From a virus, in IMG/VR virus record IMGVR_UViG_3300012954_000085, positions 1-23,768 of that record: DNA of 23,768 nucleotides; one strand, written 5' to 3'. This document shows, one piece after another, positions 1 to 9,482 of this stretch; the first letter of the stretch is position 1; each line of letters begins with the position of its first letter. The translations under genes and the position numbers were made by a program. Under the pieces are notes generated by a model. It worked only from the letters and a program-made list of their open reading frames with translations. It did no database searches and was not told the origin of the DNA.

Positions 1-3000
1 AACGTCCATTGTAGACGACACCAGTTTCAAAATGTGCCTTGGGAGTGTCAATCTGTTCAATGGTGCCGCCAGAGTTGGAGAGTTCTGCAACCACCTTGTC
101 ACCAACAGAGAATCCATCAACATTATCCACTCTAATGACATTGGATCGTTTGCCCTCACCAAAGACTACCTTACAGGTATCTCCATTCTGGTTGTAGACA
201 GTTTCACCACTATCAAACGTGCTTTCTACCAAGTCAATCTCAAATTTAGCAATGTCAACAATGTTAGATACAGATCCGAGTTGACTACCATCATATGAAC
301 CTGGATTTTGTTCCGTTTCGTAGGTGATGGTTGCACCGTTGAATACATTCAGGTTTGCGTTGACTGCAGTAAGAGTGAAAGTTTTGTAAGCGAAGTCAGC
401 AGAGTTATAACCATTACCGGTGGTTACGCCCACATTCTCCACAAAAACCTTATCCCCAACAGCGAATGGAAGTGGAACAGCATTTGTGAAACCAGTTGTA
501 GGTGTCTTGAGTGTCAGGGTTACATTGGGGAATGCATAGGATGCACTAACAATACCAACTCCATTGGTGTTATTGATAGCAATGAGTTTGTTATCACCAC
601 TACGGAGGTTATTACCACCGCTAATAATATTCACTTCACTGACACCAGAACCCTGCAAGGATACCCGGAACTTAGTAATATCACTGATTTGATCACTCTT
701 AGAGTTGTAAACAACCAGGTCGGGTGGGGTCAGATACTTCCTACCAGCAGATGTGATTCCAACACGGTCGATAGAGAAGTTGTCTTTGAGGTAAATGATC
801 TGGGGAATTGCTGCCTCAGGACGCAGAGTCTTGTCAGATGGATAATCAAATCCATACCCAGAAATCCGAACCTCACTAATCTTACCGATCTTAGAACCAG
901 TTGGACGCAGGAGAGCAGAAGTGCCACTAGTTGAGGCAACACTCACCTTAGGAACATCGCGGTATCCAATTCCTCCAGACAGAAGATCAACAACTGCCAC
1001 AGGACCAGCATCAGTCTTAGAGTCAGTCAGGTATGCAATATTTGCCGTTACTGTGGTGTAACCCACACGCTCAGGTTGTTTGAAGACATTGAACGTGAAT
1101 TGATTACTAGCAACCGTGCTGATTGTACCAGCAGCACTGTAGACACTGTTGTTGACGACAATCTTGTTATAGTCATCAATGTCAATATTCTCATCAATAG
1201 TTTTTACACTGCTGAGAGAATTGACTCGATAATACAGAATCTCTGGTGCATCTGTATCCATTGCAACAGTTGCTGTTGCGTTAGCATTTCCAGCAACACC
1301 GCTGTAAGTTACCTGAGGATCAGTAGTACCCGAACCAACAAATTCCTTACGGAATTCTGGGTCTAAGAAGAACTGAATTTTGGTGTCCACCATGCTCGCA
1401 TCGGAGACATCAAACTCAAGCGTGTCGCCACGAGTGACATCAATTCGGGGATTAGCAGAATTGCCGATACTTACAAAGCGACTGCCGGGATCATAGACTA
1501 GGGAAACAGACGACGTTGCCGCTGAAACCACAGTCATATCAATATTATCAAGAGGTCGCAGAGTATGATCATCTCTGGTTGTGACCAAAACATTAGTGGT
1601 ACTAACCTTACCAGTTACAGCATCTCTGTCAGTCAAGAACAGGTGTGTATTACCAATACCAGTTTGATCTGGGTAATACATGATTCTTGCTTCAGCAGAA
1701 CTGATACCGCTGTAAGTTGTAACAATACCGATAGTGTTCTGACTCAGCACCTGAACATACAGATCAGTTTCAGGTACAGGTGAAGTCCAACCACTATCTG
1801 TTCCACCAGCACCTGTGGTGGGTTGATAGTTCAGTCGCGTGCCATTTTCAGACTTGTATGTGATCTTATCACCAGTCTCAAACTCATGCCTTGGGACAAA
1901 GATTGACCGTGTAGGAATAGTCTGCTGTCCGAAGTCAACAGTATCAATGGTGTGATTGTTTACTGCACCATAGGAGAGACCAAGACCAACTACATTGCCA
2001 GCGTCAAAGTAGACTGTGTAGTTCTCTGGTGTAGCAGGAATATATTCAAGATCGAACTCGAACCTGGTGGGAAGTTGTTTGATAGCAACCCCAAATGTAT
2101 GTGCTGCTGCAACAGTACCATTGAACTCACGAATCAAATCAAGTTGGTTCTGGAGTTCATCAACCCCAAACACTTTCATTTGCTCGTCATCTACCTGGAC
2201 AATATCATTGACATTGAATACGTTGACATTATCAGCAAGACGAACACTGGTAGTAAAACCAGAATTGGCGTTGATTGTTTGTAGTGCCGTTACAATACCT
2301 GATGTTACCTGAGGTACCCTAATTTGGTGGATACCTTGCAATTGAATGTGTCGCTGTGAACTAACATCACTAACTTTCACGAATGAGTTGTTATTCAATC
2401 CGTGAGGTACTGTGCTGATACCAGTTACTACTCCTTCTTTGAAAAGGAATTCAATATCATCAAGTTCTAATAGGGTAGACTCAATATCAGTAGCAACGGG
2501 TCCAACAATTTTCGCAACTCTACCAATAGCACCAAATCCTTGAGTGCCATTATTATCAAATACTAAGTTATCATCAACGTTGTACTCTTCACCACCATCA
2601 ACGATCTTGATCCTTTCAACGGGACCTTCTTCTGTTGAATAAATTTGTGATTGGATTAGAGTTCCTTTATTAGAGTTTGAGATGAACTCATACTCATCAA
2701 TGTTATATCCTCTGGTATTCTTGACCAGACCATATTGAGTGGGATCCTGACGTTGGTCAAAATCAAACTCAAAGTTTTTAGATTCTAATTTGGAACGATA
2801 TGTTTCTCCCACAACATAGGGGAAGATGGGAGTTCTACTCTGGTTGAAAGGATCTCCAGGGTTTGCAACCAGATTAGGAGATACTGTTGTGTAATAAGCG
2901 TAGACGCCATTCGGATACTCCGGAGTAACGGCAAAACGACCATTGTGCTCATCTAGGTCTCCATAACCAGGCACATACTTGTAGTCCTCTACAAAGAACC

Positions 3001-6000
3001 CAGCAGGGAAGTTGAGTATGGGAGGACCATCAAAACGTTGTCCAGTTACTTTGATGTAACTAGATTCCATGTACTTCAGAGCACCACCATTGGTTCCCTC
3101 AAAAGCATATGGTCCATAGATGGGGTTGCCGTCATAAGCATATCCCAAAATAGGAGAGTGGGTCTGACCCTCATCTCCGAGATAGTCCCGAAGTTTACGG
3201 GAAGGGTAATAGTTTACGTAAGGGAGACCATATCCTGCCTCACGTGGATTGGTGTAATATCCATCATCAAGACCAACCTGACCCAGTTTTGCATAACGAT
3301 CAACAGCATTGACATTCCATTCTTTCAAGTTTGCCGAAAGAATGCACCCTGAACCAGGAGTTCTTGCTTTTGCAGTGGTCTGTCCTTGGGTGTAATTTAC
3401 ACCCTTGTAAATCATGATGATATCTTTGATTTCGCCATTTTCAATGACTGCCTTTGCTTTGGCACCAATTCCATCACCACTGATTTCAATATCAGGTAAA
3501 TTGAAGTAATCTTGTCCACCCGCTTTGACAATGATAGATTCGACTCTACCATTTACAATAAACGGTTGAAGGTATGAGTTCTTACCCTCAATTACAGTGA
3601 CATCTGGACGGAAGTTATCGTTGATAACAGTAGAACCAAATTTAGTTCCTGCTTCAGTCACCTGAACGCTAGTAATCTTACCCCTCAAAATAGGAGTGGC
3701 AGTGGCATTTGCTGTAGTAATGCCCTGGCGTCCAACAATGTTGATGAAGATTGGAGGGTCGCCTAAGATATGATCTCCACTACCATCATTGATGAGTGAG
3801 ACGTATGACTCACCAGTATCCACCGTTGACAAGCGGAATCTATCTTTATCAAGTCTCTGACAGAAGTAATCCGTGCCTTCAGTCAGACCACCAATATCAC
3901 CACCATCTGGAGAAGCATATCGGATCTCATCATTGTCTACAAATCCATGATCTGGATAGAAGAAAGCATCAATAAACGTGTTGATACCAACAGTACCAGA
4001 TGAGAACTGCAGTTTTCTATTGTAGAAGACACCAGGTTCTTCAATATAAATTTTGTCTAATTTGTTTCTTCTTTTTATAGTTGAGAATTGATGGGTTCCG
4101 GCACCATTTGAATCTAGAGGAATAGTACCAATCCCTGCCAGTGCCTTCTCAGGTGACTCTGACAGCATGATCTCGAACTCATCCTTGACCACCACATAGT
4201 AAGGGTTACCATCAATCAGGTTGCCTGGCGTAGTTCCAATACCAACCTCAGTAGTACCAAAACTACTGTAAATTACTGCCTCACCATGCTTCAGTCCATG
4301 GGGGTTAGGGAATGAGAAACGATCTTGCTCTGTATTTACAACTCCTCCTGCAGAGGTGGCATCGAATGTTACTACTTGAGGAACGATCTTTGTTTGAGGT
4401 CTAATAACACAAGAACCCTTGTGGTTACCACCTTTGATGCTAACGAGAGGTGTCTCTTGATAATCCACACCCTCAGTATCCACTAGGATGTCCTCTAAGG
4501 TGCCTTGAACCAGTGCTACACAAGATGCACCTAATCCAGTATGATTGGGTTGTGTAAGGGACAGGCGGGGAGGATTAGCAATATCATAATCATCACCTGA
4601 ATTTAGAACATCTACGCTCCTGACTGCACCATAAAATACTTTTTCAGTAGATTTGTACGAGTGAATTTCTACGCCATTCGCAAACAAACCGATGCCACCT
4701 GCTTTGGTTGCATCTTTTTCTCCATCACCAAATTCAGGAACCGGGAATTTGCGAAGAAGTTTTTGGGAGTCATTATCAATTCCATAGAACTGAGTGGGCG
4801 TAAAGTGCTGCTCAGTCTGCCTATTGGAGTCGTCAGTGGTGATACCTACAACATAGATGCCGTTGCGAACATTCTCTAAAGTGAGTGATAATGAGAATTG
4901 GTTACCATTTAGACGTTTGACATAGTAAGAATCTCCCTCAATCAGGTTATCTAAAGCAACTCCATTTGATGCTTTATAGGTAACAATGTCACCATCTGCA
5001 AAATGGTGATCATTCAGATTGATGGTCGTGCCTGGAGTTTGCAGATAGGGGAACACCTCTCGTACCCGCTTGGAAGCAGCCATATCCCAGTGTGGGATAC
5101 TGTTAGATGCAACATAAACGGCATCTCCATTATCTCGATAAGTTGCCTGGACATCAGCAGTATGTCCATCACGAAGTTTGATATTGCGACGAACGAAATA
5201 AACAATATTAGGATCTAGTGTTGTCGTAGTGACAACCACAGAACTATCACTCAGGATAGTTGAGATTGTGGCAGTTTGAACATTATTATCTGGATCTACA
5301 ACGTCTAGAGTATCACTTTTATAGTAGTCATGGGTCCTACTAAAATCTAACTGATACTTACCCTGTCCAAGACTCTTCCATCCCAGAAGAGTATGCTTAG
5401 ATGCAGAGTTTTGGATCCAAGTAGCAAACCTCAGGTCAGTCTCATTATTACCAATTTGCTTGACATTGATAATACTTTGACGCTGTTGGTTTTCAGAGTA
5501 TCCACTGTAAGATGCAAGAATACCAACAATCTCCACCTCTACTGGCAGGGAGAGGTCTCCATTCTCATAGGAGAGTGCAGTCAATCCCGCAGTAACAGTC
5601 GCACCAATAGCAATCTGTGAGGTAGTAGAATTGATCCCAATAAATTGAGTGTAGTTGCTATTGGTATATGGATAAACCTGCCCTTCTAGGGAGAAGAATC
5701 CTGATGTATCAAAACCAACCGTAGAATCAACGTCGAGAACCGTTGCGCCGGAAGGGATCTCACGGGTCACATAGGTCTTGTTTATCTGGTTGAAAGTTCC
5801 AAGTGTTGTACCCTTGGAAAGGGAGATTTTGTAGTAAGTAGTGACTCCAACGATAGAAGATTCAACAGCGTATACAGAAGCAGAAGTTCCATCACCTTGA
5901 CTGATAGTTTGTCCTTCAATTTTTAGTGCATCGCCACTTTTGCCTTTAGCGAGCAGCACATCATTAGTCAAATAGTCCGCAGCAGACGGACGAATCATAT

Positions 6001-6685
6001 AACGAGCAGGTTGAAGCATCTCAACCTCTTCACCATACAAGGCACCAAAGAGGATTTTGAAAGATTCTTCAGTACCTTTCGTTCTATAGAAATCTTTTGC
6101 TTGGCGAATAAAATTATTCTGATTGACCTTCTCATTCAAAGGACGTTCAGAGAATCCAGGCAGAACCTGCTTCTTGAGTTTCTTGAGGAAGGAATGTAAG
6201 AATCTATTACTAAGGTTTTGAACCTTAGCACCAAGACCATGGGTAGAAATCCCAGTGCTAGTGAAAGTTAGATATTCAGGTTGATTAGTTTTATGGTTAT
6301 TTTCAATTCCACTGAAACCACGCTTACATCCAGTAAATGAAGTTGTTCCAATACCAGTGTATGTGATTATCTCATTATCAATCTTCAGCAGACCCCACGA
6401 TCCAGGCCACCCTTTGGTTGACCCCACGTAAATCGTGTCATGATAACCCTCAACATATTCAGTAACCGTGGTAAACCCGGTCAGGTTATTATTGCTCAGT
6501 ACGTCAAGACTTTTATACTCTACCAGATTCTCAGCAATATCAACCGGTCCCCCTTGATACTCTTGGGAGAGGTAATACTGCTTCATGAATTCGCCAAAAA
6601 GCGGATTCTCTGTATCAATCGATTCAGGAATCTGACTTTCGACTACCTCATGAATTTTTACTCGGGTAAGAGAAGTCTCAATCAC
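1..6685 (-). CDS. Giant baseplate/virion structural protein with YHYH-type motif (3' end beyond window)
   Basis: I read this frame codon by codon on the minus strand and found no stop from the GTG at 6685 to the window edge, giving 2228 codons plus one base. The GTG lies 5 nt after the gp6 stop codon. It occupies the slot of T4 gene 7, so a very large baseplate-wedge or tail component is the best guess. The N-terminal ~250 residues contain a segment (FIRQAKDFYRTKGTEESF) of a kind I associate with phage structural proteins. Around residues 1176-1190 lies GYAYDGNPIYGPY, the signature of the YHYH domain. Two internal repeat types occur. One is a beta motif of pattern VxxVxVxxGGxxY, with about ten copies between residues ~690 and 2040. 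The other is a HGxxxGDxVxY...GLxxGxxYYV...FxLS module near residues 559, 794, 912, 1427 and 1598, with the 1427 and 1598 copies incomplete. The protein is rich in Thr, Ser, Gly and Asn. It is partial at its C-terminus only because the window ends. Confidence 0.9.
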   Translation of the reverse strand, partial: MIETSLTRVKIHEVVESQIPESIDTENPLFGEFMKQYYLSQEYQGGPVDIAENLVEYKSLDVLSNNNLTGFTTVTEYVEGYHDTIYVGSTKGWPGSWGLLKIDNEIITYTGIGTTSFTGCKRGFSGIENNHKTNQPEYLTFTSTGISTHGLGAKVQNLSNRFLHSFLKKLKKQVLPGFSERPLNEKVNQNNFIRQAKDFYRTKGTEESFKILFGALYGEEVEMLQPARYMIRPSAADYLTNDVLLAKGKSGDALKIEGQTISQGDGTSASVYAVESSIVGVTTYYKISLSKGTTLGTFNQINKTYVTREIPSGATVLDVDSTVGFDTSGFFSLEGQVYPYTNSNYTQFIGINSTTSQIAIGATVTAGLTALSYENGDLSLPVEVEIVGILASYSGYSENQQRQSIINVKQIGNNETDLRFATWIQNSASKHTLLGWKSLGQGKYQLDFSRTHDYYKSDTLDVVDPDNNVQTATISTILSDSSVVVTTTTLDPNIVYFVRRNIKLRDGHTADVQATYRDNGDAVYVASNSIPHWDMAASKRVREVFPYLQTPGTTINLNDHHFADGDIVTYKASNGVALDNLIEGDSYYVKRLNGNQFSLSLTLENVRNGIYVVGITTDDSNRQTEQHFTPTQFYGIDNDSQKLLRKFPVPEFGDGEKDATKAGGIGLFANGVEIHSYKSTEKVFYGAVRSVDVLNSGDDYDIANPPRLSLTQPNHTGLGASCVALVQGTLEDILVDTEGVDYQETPLVSIKGGNHKGSCVIRPQTKIVPQVVTFDATSAGGVVNTEQDRFSFPNPHGLKHGEAVIYSSFGTTEVGIGTTPGNLIDGNPYYVVVKDEFEIMLSESPEKALAGIGTIPLDSNGAGTHQFSTIKRRNKLDKIYIEEPGVFYNRKLQFSSGTVGINTFIDAFFYPDHGFVDNDEIRYASPDGGDIGGLTEGTDYFCQRLDKDRFRLSTVDTGESYVSLINDGSGDHILGDPPIFINIVGRQGITTANATATPILRGKITSVQVTEAGTKFGSTVINDNFRPDVTVIEGKNSYLQPFIVNGRVESIIVKAGGQDYFNLPDIEISGDGIGAKAKAVIENGEIKDIIMIYKGVNYTQGQTTAKARTPGSGCILSANLKEWNVNAVDRYAKLGQVGLDDGYYTNPREAGYGLPYVNYYPSRKLRDYLGDEGQTHSPILGYAYDGNPIYGPYAFEGTNGGALKYMESSYIKVTGQRFDGPPILNFPAGFFVEDYKYVPGYGDLDEHNGRFAVTPEYPNGVYAYYTTVSPNLVANPGDPFNQSRTPIFPYVVGETYRSKLESKNFEFDFDQRQDPTQYGLVKNTRGYNIDEYEFISNSNKGTLIQSQIYSTEEGPVERIKIVDGGEEYNVDDNLVFDNNGTQGFGAIGRVAKIVGPVATDIESTLLELDDIEFLFKEGVVTGISTVPHGLNNNSFVKVSDVSSQRHIQLQGIHQIRVPQVTSGIVTALQTINANSGFTTSVRLADNVNVFNVNDIVQVDDEQMKVFGVDELQNQLDLIREFNGTVAAAHTFGVAIKQLPTRFEFDLEYIPATPENYTVYFDAGNVVGLGLSYGAVNNHTIDTVDFGQQTIPTRSIFVPRHEFETGDKITYKSENGTRLNYQPTTGAGGTDSGWTSPVPETDLYVQVLSQNTIGIVTTYSGISSAEARIMYYPDQTGIGNTHLFLTDRDAVTGKVSTTNVLVTTRDDHTLRPLDNIDMTVVSAATSSVSLVYDPGSRFVSIGNSANPRIDVTRGDTLEFDVSDASMVDTKIQFFLDPEFRKEFVGSGTTDPQVTYSGVAGNANATATVAMDTDAPEILYYRVNSLSSVKTIDENIDIDDYNKIVVNNSVYSAAGTISTVASNQFTFNVFKQPERVGYTTVTANIAYLTDSKTDAGPVAVVDLLSGGIGYRDVPKVSVASTSGTSALLRPTGSKIGKISEVRISGYGFDYPSDKTLRPEAAIPQIIYLKDNFSIDRVGITSAGRKYLTPPDLVVYNSKSDQISDITKFRVSLQGSGVSEVNIISGGNNLRSGDNKLIAINNTNGVGIVSASYAFPNVTLTLKTPTTGFTNAVPLPFAVGDKVFVENVGVTTGNGYNSADFAYKTFTLTAVNANLNVFNGATITYETEQNPGSYDGSQLGSVSNIVDIAKFEIDLVESTFDSGETVYNQNGDTCKVVFGEGKRSNVIRVDNVDGFSVGDKVVAELSNSGGTIEQIDTPKAHFETGVVYNGR

Positions 6686-6690
6686 TTGTA

Positions 6691-8811
6691 TTAGTATCCG
6701 CTAGATTGTGGTGCTGAATATGAACTTGATGATGTAGTGGATGATGTAGTAGCTGACACACTCGTAACTGTTTTAGTAGTCACGATGGGGGTAGACGTAA
6801 TCAACTTACTGTTAGGACTGTGAGAAGAACCGGTCATCTTAGTCCCATCCGCCATAACGTGGAATGCGCCAAAGTATTTTTCACCATTGACATAACCAAT
6901 AAGTGTAGAACCGGCAGTAGTAGTTATAATGGTTCCACGAACCCTCTTATCAGGGAAGTAACTAGATTGTGAGATGAACCTAGAACCAGAACTGTTATTG
7001 CCTGTTGCAATACTGTCTACACGCATGAAGACATTACTCTTTGCCACATCAAACGAGAGATACATCTCATTCTTGGCAAGAATATCATTAGACTGAGGAA
7101 TTGCCTCAATTTCAATAACATTGTCGGGTTCGAGGGTAGAGGTAATATTGATTGTCTCCAAAATAACCTCACCCTTCATATAATCAATACGACCGAATTT
7201 AGAGTTGATTACTTGAACTCTGTCGTCATCAAGGATTTGGAACAAGAACAGATCACCTTGAGTCTCATCAATCTTATTATCAGAGAAGTAACATGTTCCC
7301 ACCACACCAGATACGTTGAATCCAGTTGATTGGATATTGTAAGAACCTTTGTTGCAATAGAAAGGATTTAGGAAACAAATTTCATATTGTGCAAACTGGT
7401 TGATTTTTGCAACCAGGTTACGACGCATCCTGACGAGAGTAATATTGGAAGTAATAGAAGTATCTACACCATCAATGGTTGATTGGATGCCACTATATTT
7501 GAATCTACCACTGAAACGATTGATTTCACGCCCTCCACCGTAAAGGGTCAAGGCACTGATAACGTTTGTCTTCAGATTATCAACATCCCCAATAAAGTTG
7601 CTGTTGTAGTAGACATAGGTATCAATCTCAACAAACAGGAAACTAAGATCTACAAAGGATGGGAGAATACCTGCGATTGAGTAATCCCGCAGAGATACTA
7701 GAAGTTGCTTCTTTGTCAAATCTGACAAGAAGAAACCATTCTTTGGTTTAGCAGCAATGAAGACTCGACCATACTGGGGAGGATTCAACTCCTCACCCCC
7801 GTAGGCGGACACAGACTCGATGTTTGGATAAATGGAGGGTAAGATTGCCTCATAGTCATTTGCCGTCACAGCGCGGTTCTGGGCGGCATACATGCGGGGT
7901 GCATAATACTTGACACTCTCCAAAGACTCAATACTGTCGCCATTCTGAGAGGGTGTATCAGTAAACAGATTGGCACTAAACCCACTCTCAGTCAAACCAT
8001 CCTGATCTTTTAGAGTGCCGACAAAATTGAAGAATCGAACACCATTTCCTGCCCTACCATTGGTCTTGATATAACCAACGGTAACTATATTACCTGACTG
8101 AAGTTTTTTGCCGAAAACATTGTCACCGAAAAGAATTTCATATTTCTCGTCGGTAGTTTCTTGTAGCAGGTAAATGTTAGATGTTGAAGTAATACCGATG
8201 ATACTTTCAACTAGACTGTATTCAGTTACAGTGTTATCGGATGAACTATTCCTTACCTTTACTGTAATCGTTGATGTATCAATACCATTATTAGGGAGAA
8301 TAAATCGCTGATTAGGAATTGAGTCGTTTACAGTAAATGAGTTTTCAAGATATTGACCTTGAAAAATTTCAACAGAAGCACCTGCCTCAGTGTCATTAGC
8401 AGGGAAGGTAACAGTTTCTGGTACGGAGAAGATATAATTTACATCAGAGACAGTGCCGTTAGCAATGACTCCAGGAGAGATACTGACTGTCTCAGTGGTA
8501 CTTGGAAGTTGGGAAATAGAAATATCTACGACCGCACGCGCCGCCCGGACAGAGCGAGGTACATAACCAATATTACGAGCAAGAGATACAACATTTTCCC
8601 TCAGCGTAGCGGAGTCGATGAATGTCTCATTCACCGCCATATTGGTGTTGTAGGCGGTGCTATATGAATTATACGCTAACAGATTGATTAGCATTGAGAG
8701 GTTAGACCCCTCAAAGTCCATATCTGTGAAGTTTGAGTTCTCCCTCAGATAATCTTTGATTGAGGTCTTGATGTCCTCAAAGTTTAGATTTGTAAATTGT
8801 GTTAGTGCCAT
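6691..8811 (-). CDS. 6: Baseplate wedge protein gp6
   Basis: This 706-aa protein is a T4 gp6-type baseplate wedge subunit, which in T4 forms the inner ring of the baseplate by dimerising around the hub. The N-terminus (FTNLNFEDIKTSIKDYL, then LINLLAYNSYSTAYNTNMA and ETFIDSATLRENVVSLARN) is the conserved start of phage gp6/baseplate-J proteins. A central region around residues 300-400 (MYAAQNRAVTANDYEAI) matches the family core. It is slightly longer than T4 gp6 (~660 aa) and ends in a low-complexity Ser/Thr tail of about 30 residues, which looks like a cyanophage-specific extension. Its ATG shares one base with the gp25 stop codon (TAATG), so the two are translationally coupled, and the giant structural gene follows 5 nt after its stop. 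The order gp25-gp6 is the T4 order. Confidence 0.95.
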   Translation of the reverse strand: MALTQFTNLNFEDIKTSIKDYLRENSNFTDMDFEGSNLSMLINLLAYNSYSTAYNTNMAVNETFIDSATLRENVVSLARNIGYVPRSVRAARAVVDISISQLPSTTETVSISPGVIANGTVSDVNYIFSVPETVTFPANDTEAGASVEIFQGQYLENSFTVNDSIPNQRFILPNNGIDTSTITVKVRNSSSDNTVTEYSLVESIIGITSTSNIYLLQETTDEKYEILFGDNVFGKKLQSGNIVTVGYIKTNGRAGNGVRFFNFVGTLKDQDGLTESGFSANLFTDTPSQNGDSIESLESVKYYAPRMYAAQNRAVTANDYEAILPSIYPNIESVSAYGGEELNPPQYGRVFIAAKPKNGFFLSDLTKKQLLVSLRDYSIAGILPSFVDLSFLFVEIDTYVYYNSNFIGDVDNLKTNVISALTLYGGGREINRFSGRFKYSGIQSTIDGVDTSITSNITLVRMRRNLVAKINQFAQYEICFLNPFYCNKGSYNIQSTGFNVSGVVGTCYFSDNKIDETQGDLFLFQILDDDRVQVINSKFGRIDYMKGEVILETINITSTLEPDNVIEIEAIPQSNDILAKNEMYLSFDVAKSNVFMRVDSIATGNNSSGSRFISQSSYFPDKRVRGTIITTTAGSTLIGYVNGEKYFGAFHVMADGTKMTGSSHSPNSKLITSTPIVTTKTVTSVSATTSSTTSSSSYSAPQSSGY

Positions 8812-9215
8812 TATAGCCTAGTAGGTTCAAGGATGAATGATACACTTTGAGATGGGGCGTTTTGTCCAACAATATCGTAAGAAATTGTCACCTCAAGACT
8901 GTTTGCGTCTGGTTCAGAAATAACATCAACCCGAGTCAATTTCACTCTAGGTTCAAAGTTAGTAATTGTTGTTTCAATCTCAGTTTTGATTGGATCGACA
9001 AAATCGCCGTCCGCTAGTTCAAAAAGAGCTCCCGTAATCCTAGTTCCCAGTAGGTTATTGAAGAAAACTTCGCCTAGTTGGATACGTACCAGGTTTTGTA
9101 CAGATCGCTTGATAGCGTCTTCATTCTTCAGAGGAATGATATCATTAGTAACTGGATGCCGTTTGAAAGACAGTGAAATGTCCTTGAATGGCAGCGATGT
9201 TCTCTGAAGAGGCAC
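8811..9215 (-). CDS. 25: Baseplate wedge protein gp25, lysozyme-like fold
   Basis: This 134-aa protein is a homologue of T4 gp25, which forms the core of the baseplate wedge with gp6 and gp53 and sits at the start of the sheath. The family hallmarks are visible. A short N-terminal strand region (LPFKDISLSFKRHP) precedes a conserved block with DAIKRSVQNLVRIQLGE, FNNLLGTRI and LFEL, followed by a beta-rich C-terminal half ending in SVSFILEPTRL. The length matches the family (about 130 aa). The start is a GTG at 9215 preceded by a weak TAGGT. No ATG gives a better N-terminus. It is the first gene of the late structural operon, about 25 nt downstream of a late promoter box. Confidence 0.95.
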   Translation of the reverse strand: MPLQRTSLPFKDISLSFKRHPVTNDIIPLKNEDAIKRSVQNLVRIQLGEVFFNNLLGTRITGALFELADGDFVDPIKTEIETTITNFEPRVKLTRVDVISEPDANSLEVTISYDIVGQNAPSQSVSFILEPTRL

Positions 9216-9239
9216 TGCGCGACCTAGTATTTCGTGATG

Positions 9240-9247
9240 TATTTATT
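9240..9247 (-). promoter_or_regulatory. T4-type late promoter box
   Basis: Read on the minus strand, this is AATAAATA inside CTCTAAATAAATAC, matching the NATAAATA late box of T4-like cyanophages (T4: TATAAATA). It lies about 25 nt before the gp25 GTG and just downstream of the terminator of the preceding operon, which is where a late promoter for gp25-gp6-giant gene should be. Confidence 0.7.
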
Positions 9248-9260
9248 TAGAGCATGAAAA

Positions 9261-9281
9261 AGGGGGATCAATGATCCCCCT
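9261..9281 (-). terminator. Rho-independent terminator
   Basis: AGGGGGATC and GATCCCCCT form a perfect 9-bp inverted repeat around a 3-nt loop. On the minus strand it is followed directly by TTTTT-like sequence (complement of the A-run at 9257-9260). It lies 4 nt past the stop of the 59-aa gene and ends the accessory minus-strand operon just before the gp25 promoter. The plus strand has no T-run after the stem, so it works in one direction only. Confidence 0.9.
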
Positions 9282-9285
9282 AGTA

Positions 9286-9465
9286 TTAGTCTTCATCTCG
9301 ACCGACATACACGACATCTACACTCTCTGGATGCGGTGTTCCTGTCTGATAGAACTCATCCGCTAGATCTTGAGTATATTCTTCCATCTCCTCTTCATCT
9401 ATATTGTGGTGAATTAGATGACCTTCCACGAATATATCGTATCTGTCCATATCTAGCGTATTCAT
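9286..9465 (-). CDS. Small acidic hypothetical protein (59 aa)
   Basis: This ORF begins with MNTLDMDRYDIFVEGHLI and ends at a TAA just before the terminator hairpin. It is strongly acidic (EEEMEEY, DLADEF) with no membrane segment. The opening pattern YD-[IV]-[FY]-[VL]-[DE] followed by an amphipathic acidic helix resembles the 51-aa protein at 14782-14937 and short cyanophage ORFs of unknown function that I recall. It is the last gene of the accessory operon, 17 nt after the glycosyltransferase stop. No Shine-Dalgarno sequence is visible before the ATG. The function is unknown. Confidence 0.75.
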   Translation of the reverse strand: MNTLDMDRYDIFVEGHLIHHNIDEEEMEEYTQDLADEFYQTGTPHPESVDVVYVGRDED

Positions 9466-9482
9466 TTGATATATCTATAAAA

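Noticed and set aside
32-6694. More than a dozen short plus-strand frames (for example 308-934 and 1076-1366)
   Set aside because: They are antisense shadows of the continuous minus-strand giant gene, with no ribosome sites and no recognisable protein features.
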